Shown piece by piece: positions 7,440 to 12,588 of a stretch of DNA of 12,588 nucleotides (the first letter of the stretch is position 1; every line of letters begins with the position of its first letter). The notes beneath the pieces were generated by a model. It was not told where the DNA came from. It worked only from the letters and a program-made list of their open reading frames with translations, and searched no databases. The translations under genes were made by a program, and so were the position numbers. The DNA is from PXRE01 sp964435625 (GTDB lineage: Archaea > Halobacteriota > Halobacteria > Halobacteriales > PXRE01), in the NCBI GenBank assembly GCA_964435625.1, contig CAYTAG010000094.1, positions 1 to 12,588 of the forward strand, in the 5' to 3' direction.

Positions 7440-7500
7440 GAGCCTCGTTACATTTATTCGATAGTAGAATATAAACTTTACTATAAAAGTAATTAAAATT
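7440..7500 (-). promoter_or_regulatory. Promoter region of gene 3
   Basis: AT-rich spike. Minus-strand TATA-like boxes are GTTTATATT (7468-7476, implying a leader of about 10 nt) and CTTTTATAG (7481-7489, implying about 25 nt). The T-runs on the minus strand in the same stretch (for example TTTTAATT near 7493-7500) could also end transcription arriving from gene 4. Confidence 0.5.
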
Positions 7501-7556
7501 ATGAGGTGGCGTTTCCGTGGGACAAGGGACCACGCCAGTGAATCGGTCGGCCCTCA

Positions 7557-7583
7557 CGGCCACCTCGGCGCCACCCGTGGCCG
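7557..7583 (-). terminator. GC-rich hairpin just after gene 4 stop
   Basis: CGGCCAC (7557-7563) and GTGGCCG (7577-7583) form a perfect 7-bp stem with a 13-nt loop, 5 nt past the stop of gene 4. The T-rich run near 7480-7500 is too far for a textbook intrinsic terminator. It may mark a 3' end or stabilise the transcript. Confidence 0.3.
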
Positions 7584-7588
7584 ACGGA

Positions 7589-9727
7589 TCAGTTTTTGCG
7601 AACCACGTAGTCCCAGACCTCGCCGTTGCCCGCCGACCGGAACCCGATCCCGCCCGAGGAGTAGGTCGAATCGTCGGCCTGGATCGAGGCCAGCAGTTCG
7701 TCGGTCGAATCGTCGTACAGATCCGCGTAGACGGTGGTCGAGTCGGTCCACACTTCGGCGCGGTACCAGCCGTCGATCTGGCCGGACGCCGGCAAGCTCT
7801 CGCTCGCGATCTGCTGGAAATCCCCGTCCTCCTGCATCCACAGCCGGAAGGCGCCGTGGCCGCTGATCCCCACGGTGTACCCGTCGGGCGCGTCCGTCTC
7901 CGCTTGCGCGAACAGGTGGGCGGCGGCGAAGTTGTCGTCGGCAGCGTTGTTCACGTAGAAGTGGACCTCGTCACCGCGGGACGGATACTCGTCCAGCCCG
8001 GACGTGGAGACGAGGCTGCCGAAGGTACCGCCGTCGTTGACCAGTGCCTGCGAGCCCTCGTAGGCCGTCGAGGTGGTGCCGAACAGGTCCTCGCGGCCGC
8101 CGTACTCGGCCAGCGGGCTCGACCGTTCGAAGTCCTCGATCACCGTCGGGGCGGCGGGGTCGTCGTCCCGGTCGTCGACGTGGAACCAGGAGTCGGCGTA
8201 CCAGTCCGAGGCGGCGTGCCAGTTGTACCAGCCGATGGCACCGTCGTCGTGGGTCGTATCGGCGTACGAGACGCTGGCGACTTCGCCGCCGCTGGCGTCG
8301 GAGGCGGTCATCGTGATCGTGCCGCTATCGGCGTCGCGGTAGTCCAGTTCGACGGTCAACCACTCCCCGACCGGCCACGTGGTGGTCGTCGCCGCACTGT
8401 CGACCCGGCTTCCGTTCGACAGCTGCGAGATCCTGATCTCGCCGTCGGAGAAGTCGAAGATGCCGAGGTAGCCGGTGTAGTCGCTCCATCCGGTACTGTC
8501 CTCGGCACCGAACAGGAAACCCATGTCGTTGTCGCTGCCGGACGGGAAGTAGACGTCCAGTTCGTAGGTGTTGCCCGCCGTCGCCGTCATGTCGTCCCGG
8601 AGGATCAGCTGGTTGCTGTTCGCGTCGTCGTCGGCCCGCAGCGAGTAGGTGTCGCTCGTCGACCGGACCGAGGAGGTGGTGAACGACCCGGTGTCGAGGT
8701 CGTAGGTCCCGGGGACGTCGCCGTGACTGAAGTCCTCGGCGACCTCGTCGGGTTCGCCGGACGGATCGTCGCCGTCGCTGCCGTCGCCCGACGCGGCTTG
8801 CTCGGCCGACAGCGGAACGCCATCGACCTCGTCGGGATCGGTGCGCGGCGTCCGGTTGGCCGACGTCCCGTGGATGTTGGCCGTACTCGCCCCGCCGTGG
8901 GCGGTTTCGGTCTCCCAGTAGGTGTTGGTCGCGGTGACCTCGGCGTAGTTCGACTTGGTCCACGCCGAGTCGCCGAGGACGATGTCGGCGCCGCCCGACT
9001 GCGAGACGTCGCAGTCGATCAACTCCGTGTGCTCGTAGAACCCCCAGTAGCCGCGGTTGCCGTTGGCGTACATCACGCAGTTCTCGCAGTACGACCCGTC
9101 GGTCCCCAGCCGGAAGCCCGCGGGGTTCGGCGAGGAACTGTAGGAGTCGCGGACCGCTACCGTTCCGCCGGCGCCCTCGCCGGTCGAGTGCTCGGGAGGA
9201 TCGCCCGGGCTGCTCGCGTAGACGGAGTTGTCCGGCATGCCCTGGATGTTCAGGTTGACCATGTCGATGTGGCCCGCGTGGTTCTTGCCGACGTAGATCC
9301 CGGTCGGACCGTCCGGGTACGTGTCCGCGGCGGTCCCGTCGGCGAAGTAGAAGTTCTCGATCAGGCCCGTCGAGTTCGCGTCGGGGACCTGGACGATGAA
9401 CGGCTCCTCCTTCTGGGTGCCGTCCCAGAACCCGCGGATGCCGACGTTGCGGACCACCCAGTCGTTGCCCGTCGCGTACAGCTGGAACTGCGCGCCGGTG
9501 GCCGAGATGTCGACGAGGTAGTTCTCGAACGTCTCGCCGTCGGACAGCGAGTACGTCCACGTCTCGCCTGCCCCGACGACGATCTCGTCGTACGCCTGGG
9601 CGCTCGCGGCCGTCGTCAACGCGCCCGCCGACACTGCCGTGGCGGTGACCTCTTTCAGGAAGTCCCGCCGATTGTGTCCGTTCTCCGGGTTCGATTCGAC
9701 GTCGCTCGTCCGGTTTCCGTCAGTCAT
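7589..9727 (-). CDS. Tat-secreted beta-helix protein with jelly-roll modules A and B
   Basis: This is a 712-residue protein starting MTDGNRTSD, with GGAG about 13 nt upstream. The Tat motif NRRDFLKE has its arginines at 20-21, with a likely cut at AASA-Q (43/44). The beta-helix is about 47-315: NDWVVRNVGIRGFWD, LIENFYFADGTA, NHAGHIDMVNLNIQGMPD, VYASSPGD, GFRLGTDGSYCENCVMY and RGYWGFYEHTELIDCDV. It ends VPLSAEQAASG and an Asp/Gly-rich linker, followed by module A (328-518) and module B (529-710). Layout and length match gene 3, and the signal peptides are nearly the same, so these are close tandem paralogues. Cys at 214, 217 and 239 lie on neighbouring rungs. It is likely released or held at the cell surface non-covalently, since no C-terminal anchor is present. 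Glycan cleavage or binding is inferred and the substrate is unknown. Confidence 0.95.
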   Translation of the reverse strand: MTDGNRTSDVESNPENGHNRRDFLKEVTATAVSAGALTTAASAQAYDEIVVGAGETWTYSLSDGETFENYLVDISATGAQFQLYATGNDWVVRNVGIRGFWDGTQKEEPFIVQVPDANSTGLIENFYFADGTAADTYPDGPTGIYVGKNHAGHIDMVNLNIQGMPDNSVYASSPGDPPEHSTGEGAGGTVAVRDSYSSSPNPAGFRLGTDGSYCENCVMYANGNRGYWGFYEHTELIDCDVSQSGGADIVLGDSAWTKSNYAEVTATNTYWETETAHGGASTANIHGTSANRTPRTDPDEVDGVPLSAEQAASGDGSDGDDPSGEPDEVAEDFSHGDVPGTYDLDTGSFTTSSVRSTSDTYSLRADDDANSNQLILRDDMTATAGNTYELDVYFPSGSDNDMGFLFGAEDSTGWSDYTGYLGIFDFSDGEIRISQLSNGSRVDSAATTTTWPVGEWLTVELDYRDADSGTITMTASDASGGEVASVSYADTTHDDGAIGWYNWHAASDWYADSWFHVDDRDDDPAAPTVIEDFERSSPLAEYGGREDLFGTTSTAYEGSQALVNDGGTFGSLVSTSGLDEYPSRGDEVHFYVNNAADDNFAAAHLFAQAETDAPDGYTVGISGHGAFRLWMQEDGDFQQIASESLPASGQIDGWYRAEVWTDSTTVYADLYDDSTDELLASIQADDSTYSSGGIGFRSAGNGEVWDYVVRKN
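7598..8143 (-). other. Domain: jelly-roll module B of gene 4 (residues ~529-710)
   Basis: It starts IEDFERSSPLAEYGG and ends GIGFRSAGNGEVWDYVV before RKN-stop. The variable central strands differ from the other copies (HFYVNNAADDNFAAAHLFAQ, GISGHGAFRLWMQEDG), so differences fall mainly in the presumed ligand-face loops. Confidence 0.75.
8174..8746 (-). other. Domain: jelly-roll module A of gene 4 (residues ~328-518)
   Basis: It starts VAEDFSHGDVPGTY and ends GWYNWHAASDWYADSWF. Landmarks include NQLILRDDM, NTYELDVYFPSGSDNDMGFL, YTGYLGIFDF, WPVGEWLTVELDYRD and TITMTASDASGGEVASVS. Confidence 0.7.
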
Positions 9728-9760
9728 CGATTCGGATGCTCCAGCCCGTTGTACGTCCTC

Positions 9761-9814
9761 GAAAAGATAAATTTATGCTTAAAACAGAAAAAGATTTTCC
9801 GTTGATATAAATAC
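9761..9814 (-). promoter_or_regulatory. Promoter region of gene 4
   Basis: AT-rich spike. On the minus strand, GCATAAATTTATCTT (9764-9778) is well placed as a TATA element for initiation near 9741 and a leader of about 14 nt. GTATTTATATC (9804-9814) is a second candidate further upstream. Confidence 0.5.
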
Positions 9815-9829
9815 GAACCGTGGCGGTTC
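9815..9829 (-). terminator. Hairpin followed by U-rich tract downstream of gene 5
   Basis: GAACCG (9815-9820) and CGGTTC (9824-9829) are perfect complements with a 3-nt loop. In the minus-strand transcript the stem is followed by U-rich sequence (CTTTTTCTGTTTT at about 9781-9793). This is the most terminator-like structure in the window. It also abuts a TATA-like box of gene 4, so an operator role is an alternative. Confidence 0.35.
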
Positions 9830-9855
9830 TCCGGAACGTCGCCATCGACGTCGAA

Positions 9856-9869
9856 GACGGCTCGCCGTC
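9856..9869. repeat. Short perfect inverted repeat after gene 5
   Basis: GACGGC (9856-9861) and GCCGTC (9864-9869) are exact complements with a 2-nt centre, 23 nt past the gene 5 stop. A tight loop of 2 nt makes an RNA hairpin less favourable, so a DNA-binding site is also possible. Weak evidence. Confidence 0.25.
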
Positions 9870-9892
9870 GTCCGCTCGGCGATGCCTGCGGG

Positions 9893-11347
9893 TCAGCCCG
9901 AGATGACCTCCTCGTCGTCGATCTCGACCCGCTGGCCGGGGGTCGTGTCGAGCTGACGAACGATGCCGGTGTAGTGCCACTCGTTGTAGTTGGTGTCGGG
10001 ATCGGCGCTGAGTTCGTTGTCGACCCAGTCGTCGCCGTAGTGTTCGCCGTAGGTGACCCAGGGTTCGAGGTCCTCGTGGGGTTCGACCCCGCCCGTGACC
10101 TCGAGGTAGAACTCCCCTTCGCCTTTGACGTAGAAGTCCCGCTGGTCGTCGAGGTTCGCGAGATTCGTGCCGTCGATCTCGACCGTCTGACCGTCGCTGC
10201 GCTGGAAGGAGAGTATCTCGCCCGTGAACCACCACTCGTTGTAGTTGGTGTCGGGATCGGCGCTGAGTTCGTTGTCGACCCAGTCGTCGCCGTAGTGTTC
10301 GCCGTAGGTGACCCAGGGTTCGAGGTCCTCGTGGGGTTCGACGCTCCCGGAGACCTCGAAGGAAAAGGGGCCTTCGCCCTTGACGTAGAACAGCGATTGC
10401 CCGTCGCCACCGCCACCGCCGCCACTACCGTCGCCGCTTGCGGCCGCTTCCGGCGTCAGGGGCACCCCTTCGGGGACGTACGAATCGGGGCTGGTCCCGG
10501 ACGCCGAGTCCAGCGACACCGTCGAACCGTACCGTTCGAAGATCCCGTCGTTGCCGTACTGGAAGTCGTACCCCTGGACCGACGTCGCCTGGTCGTTGGC
10601 CCCGGCGACCATCGCGTAGTGGCGCCCGCGCGTGGCGACGTCCGTGTTCCGGACGGTCACCGTTCCCGGACTCCAGCACCAGATGCCACGGCCGTCGTAG
10701 CCGTCGGCGGTGAGTTCGGCACAGGAGTCGACGATCTCGTCGCCGGCCGATCCCACGCGGAACTGCGACACCCAGTTGTTCGCCGCGTAACACCGCTCTA
10801 TCGTGTGGGTGCCGCCGGACCCGTTGTACCCGGGGGCGGACGCGTAGATGCCGTTGTCACCCATGCCCTGCACGTTGACGTTCACGAAGTCGATGTGGCC
10901 GTCGTGATCCGGGTTGACCCAGATGCCGGTCTGGGAGCCGGAGCCGGCCGCCCCGTCGGCGAGGTAGACGTTCTCCATCCGCGAGGTATTCCCGCTCTGG
11001 TCGGACACCCCGAAGAAGGCGTCGTCCTCGGCTCGGTCGTTGTATCCCCTGATCCCGACGTTCCGGATCGTCCAGTTCGTCGAGTGGGCGGCGATCACGA
11101 CGGTCGCACCGCTGGCGGTGATGTCGTAGAGTTTGTTCTCCAGGGTCTCGCCCGCATCGACCGTGACCACCAGTCGCTCGTTCGCCCCGACGGTCACCGT
11201 GTCGTAGTCGTTCGCGGCCGCGGTGCCGGCGAACGCACCGGCTCCGGCCGTCGTCGCTGCCGCTGCCGTCGCCCCCTTCAGGACGTCGCGGCGACCGATG
11301 CTGTCGTACAGCCGTTCGTCGTCTGACGGGTAGTTTCGACCAGCCAT
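9893..11347 (-). CDS. Tat-secreted beta-helix protein with a two-copy 85-residue C-terminal repeat
   Basis: This is a 484-residue protein starting MAGRNYPSDD at 11347. GGAG lies about 11 nt upstream, and the longer reading to 11461 would run through the AT-rich promoter. The Tat motif GRRDVLKG has its arginines at 19-20, with a likely cut near AAA-N (45/46). The beta-helix is about 48-305: NWTIRNVGIRGYND, RMENVYLADGAAG, DHDGHIDFVNVNVQGMGD, IYASAPGYNG, QFRVGSAGDEIVDSCAEL and RGIWCW. It ends VPEGVPLTPEAAASG and a Gly-rich linker. It lacks modules A and B; it carries instead two repeats (about 319-393 and 404-478) starting FYVKGEG and ending near VEIDG, which contain an identical 37-residue segment. 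The repeat resembles small beta-sandwich tails on other haloarchaeal exported proteins, but I cannot name its function. It is a natural domain swap within the family. Confidence 0.94.
   Translation of the reverse strand: MAGRNYPSDDERLYDSIGRRDVLKGATAAAATTAGAGAFAGTAAANDYDTVTVGANERLVVTVDAGETLENKLYDITASGATVVIAAHSTNWTIRNVGIRGYNDRAEDDAFFGVSDQSGNTSRMENVYLADGAAGSGSQTGIWVNPDHDGHIDFVNVNVQGMGDNGIYASAPGYNGSGGTHTIERCYAANNWVSQFRVGSAGDEIVDSCAELTADGYDGRGIWCWSPGTVTVRNTDVATRGRHYAMVAGANDQATSVQGYDFQYGNDGIFERYGSTVSLDSASGTSPDSYVPEGVPLTPEAAASGDGSGGGGGGDGQSLFYVKGEGPFSFEVSGSVEPHEDLEPWVTYGEHYGDDWVDNELSADPDTNYNEWWFTGEILSFQRSDGQTVEIDGTNLANLDDQRDFYVKGEGEFYLEVTGGVEPHEDLEPWVTYGEHYGDDWVDNELSADPDTNYNEWHYTGIVRQLDTTPGQRVEIDDEEVISG
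9977..10087 (-). repeat. 111-bp perfect direct repeat, copy 2 (gene 5)
   Basis: Identical to 10232-10342 over all 111 bases (offset 255). It encodes the conserved core of the second C-terminal repeat, from VEPHEDLEPW through DPDTNYNEW. Differences begin directly at both borders. Confidence 0.9.
10232..10342 (-). repeat. 111-bp perfect direct repeat, copy 1 (gene 5)
   Basis: This is the partner of 9977-10087. It encodes the same 37 residues in the first C-terminal repeat, with no synonymous change, while the rest of each 85-residue unit has diverged (for example WWFTGEILSF versus WHYTGIVRQL after the block). Confidence 0.9.
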
Positions 11348-11387
11348 TACGAATCGATCTCCAGTGAAACGTGGGAAACGGACCGTT

Positions 11388-11445
11388 GAAAATATTTCTA
11401 TGGTTATAATAAATAATTTATCGAACGTATTTAGTTGTATAATTT
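11388..11445 (-). promoter_or_regulatory. Promoter region of gene 5
   Basis: AT-rich stretch upstream of the ATG at 11347. The minus strand has TAAATTATTTATTATAA (11404-11420) as the main TATA candidate, implying initiation near 11380, and a further A/T patch at 11388-11398. Confidence 0.5.
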
Positions 11446-11502
11446 GGTTGTGGGCCTTCAAGGGCGCGTTAGGGCCGACGAAGGGATCGTCGACCGGTCG
11501 TT

Positions 11503-11522
11503 CCGGGCGCCAGGTCGCCCGG
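11503..11522 (-). terminator. GC-rich hairpin just after gene 6 stop
   Basis: CCGGGCG (11503-11509) and CGCCCGG (11516-11522) form a perfect 7-bp stem with a 6-nt loop, 11 nt past the gene 6 stop. The position is similar to the stem behind gene 4. T-rich minus-strand sequence appears only about 50 nt further on, so a classical terminator is uncertain. Confidence 0.3.
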
Positions 11523-11533
11523 CGGCGCCTCGT

Positions 11534-12588
11534 TTATCGGACCACGTAGTCCCAGACTTCGCCGTTGCCGGCCGAGCGGAAGCCGATGCCGCCCGAGGAG
11601 TAGGTCGAATCGTCGGCCTGGACCGACGCCAGCAACTCGTCGGTCGAATCGTCGTACAGATCCGCGTAGACGGTCGTCGCGTCCGACCGCACCTCCACGC
11701 GGTACCAGCCGTCGGTCTGGACGTCGGTCGGGAGGTCGTCGCTGGCGATTTCGGTGACGTTGCCGCCCTCGTGGCGCCACATCTTGAAGCCGCCGTAGCC
11801 GCTGATGCCCACCGAGTACGAATCGGGGTTGTCCTGTTCGGCCTGCGCGAAGAAGTGAAACGACATGAAGTTGTCGTCGGCGGCGTTGTCGAAGCGGACG
11901 TGGACCTCGTCGCCGCGGTCGGGGTACGCGCCGAGGCCGGCGGTCGACACCAGGCTCCCGAAGTTGCCGCCGTCGTTGATCAGGGCCGTGCTCCCCTCGT
12001 AGGCCGCGGTGGTGGTGTCGAACAGGGACTCGGCGCCGCCGTACTCGGCCAGCGGATTCGACCGCTCGAAGTCCTCGACTGGTTCGCGGACCGCGTAGTC
12101 CCAGACTTCGCCGTTGCCGGCCGAGCGGAAGCCGATGCCGCCCGAGGAGTAGGTCGAATCGTCGGCCTGGACCGACGCCAGCAACTCGTCGGTGGAATCG
12201 TCGTACAGGTCCGCCGCGACGGTCGTGCTGTCGGTCCGGATCTCTACCCGGTACCAGCCGTTGGTCTGCTGGTCGGTCGGGAGGTCGTCGCTGGCGATCT
12301 CGGTGGCGCTGCCGCCCTCGTGGCGCCACATCTTGAAGCCGCCGTAGCCGCTGATCCCGACGGAATAGGAGTCGGGGTGGTCCTGCTCGGACTGGGCGAA
12401 CAGGTGGAACGACATGAAGTTGTCGTCAGCGGCGTTGTCGAAGCGGACGTGGATCTCGTCGCCACGTTCCGGATAGCCCCCGAGCCCGGACGTGGAGACG
12501 AGGCTCCCGAAGTTGCCGCCGTCGTTGATCAGCGCCGTGCTCCCCTCGTAGGCCGCCGACGTGGTGCTGTACAGGTGCTCTGCGCCGC
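11534..12588 (-). CDS. C-terminal part of a secreted protein with at least two jelly-roll B modules (cut by window end)
   Basis: The frame is open to the right edge, so the N-terminus (expected Tat signal, possibly a beta-helix) lies outside the window. The visible 350 codons hold two B modules. The upstream one (about 12086-12588) starts in view at GAEHLYSTTSAAYEGS, so only its first dozen or so residues are missing. The downstream one (about 11537-12085) starts VEDFERSNPLAEYGG and ends GIGFRSAGNGEVWDYVVR at the stop. The period is 549 bp (183 codons) with no linker. Both carry GYGGFKMWRHEGG and ASDDLPTD, so they are more like each other than like other B modules, which suggests internal duplication. 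The internal ATG at 12415 is a residue inside module B, not the start. Probable extracellular glycan-binding function by analogy with its neighbours. Confidence 0.92.
   Translation of the reverse strand, partial: GAEHLYSTTSAAYEGSTALINDGGNFGSLVSTSGLGGYPERGDEIHVRFDNAADDNFMSFHLFAQSEQDHPDSYSVGISGYGGFKMWRHEGGSATEIASDDLPTDQQTNGWYRVEIRTDSTTVAADLYDDSTDELLASVQADDSTYSSGGIGFRSAGNGEVWDYAVREPVEDFERSNPLAEYGGAESLFDTTTAAYEGSTALINDGGNFGSLVSTAGLGAYPDRGDEVHVRFDNAADDNFMSFHFFAQAEQDNPDSYSVGISGYGGFKMWRHEGGNVTEIASDDLPTDVQTDGWYRVEVRSDATTVYADLYDDSTDELLASVQADDSTYSSGGIGFRSAGNGEVWDYVVR
11545..11644 (-). repeat. 100-bp identical block, copy 2 (gene 6)
   Basis: Matches 12094-12193 exactly (offset 549). It encodes the end of module B, from the DSTDELLASVQADDSTY region through GNGEVWDY. 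It marks recent duplication or conversion between the two modules. Confidence 0.85.
12094..12193 (-). repeat. 100-bp identical block, copy 1 (gene 6)
   Basis: This is the partner of 11545-11644, in the upstream B module of gene 6. Identity ends at a single c/g difference (11645 versus 12194), and similarity continues at a lower level beyond it. Confidence 0.85.

Noticed and set aside
7517..9805. Long open frame on the plus strand opposite gene 4 (and similar plus-strand frames at 1114-2418, 2698-3744, 3907-5259, 5263-6411, 6460-7464, 9974-11326)
   Set aside because: They mirror the minus-strand genes. Their translations are Val/Arg/Gly-rich without a signal peptide or domain logic, as expected from the antisense of GC-rich acidic-protein genes.
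11348..11461. N-terminal extension of gene 5 (likewise 5065-5127 for gene 2 and 7435-7563 for gene 3)
   Set aside because: The extensions would translate AT-rich promoter sequence and push the Tat motif far from the N-terminus. The internal ATGs give normal Tat signal peptides.
12244..12465. Ser/Thr/Pro-rich minus-strand frame within gene 6
   Set aside because: It is an out-of-frame reading of the B module. The correct frame is continuous and matches five other B modules.
1..12588. Mobile element genes, tRNA or rRNA
   Set aside because: No transposase or integrase motifs, clover-leaf pattern or rRNA-like sequence was recognised. The repeats are explained by paralogous modules.

Overview
This window looks like part of a haloarchaeal genome. 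It is GC-rich, and the predicted proteins are strongly acidic (Asp/Glu-rich, few Lys). Secretion is by twin-arginine (Tat) signal peptides. Short AT-rich spikes containing TATA-like boxes sit directly upstream of each start codon. No rRNA, tRNA, transposase, integrase or CRISPR array was seen.

Layout. All recognisable genes lie on the minus strand, so transcription runs from high to low coordinates. The left end (1-552) holds no gene I can support. It has GC-rich low-complexity sequence built on 'ctcgct/tcgctc' words, several short inverted repeats, and a small tandem array of about 26-bp units. From 553 to the right edge there are six related genes, the last cut by the window end: gene 1 (553-2631), gene 2 (2782-5064), gene 3 (5332-7434), gene 4 (7589-9727), gene 5 (9893-11347) and gene 6 (11534 to beyond 12588). 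The gaps between genes are 150-267 bp. Each contains an AT-rich promoter-like stretch, so these look like individually transcribed units rather than one tight operon.

Modules. The proteins combine a few interchangeable extracellular parts. (i) A Tat signal is seen in genes 1-5. (ii) A right-handed beta-helix domain of about 260-310 residues is found in genes 2-5. (iii) Jelly-roll module A (about 190 residues, starting near 'AEDFSHxDVPGTY') is found in genes 2-4. (iv) Jelly-roll module B (about 183 residues, starting 'EDFERxDPLAEYGG' and ending 'GIGFRSAGNGEVWDYV') occurs twice in gene 1, once each in genes 2-4, and at least twice in gene 6. (v) Gene 1 has a C-terminal domain resembling the jelly-roll polysaccharide lyases. 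(vi) Gene 5 instead has two copies of an 85-residue repeat. A and B appear to be distant homologues of each other.

Interpretation. The sequence shows a tandemly amplified, module-swapping family of exported beta-helix/lectin-like proteins. Blocks of identical DNA (204 bp between genes 1 and 3, 111 bp inside gene 5, 100 bp inside gene 6) point to recent gene conversion or duplication. By inference the products act outside the cell on polysaccharides, either as depolymerases/lyases with carbohydrate-binding jelly-rolls or as surface recognition proteins. No catalytic residue can be assigned with confidence from sequence alone.
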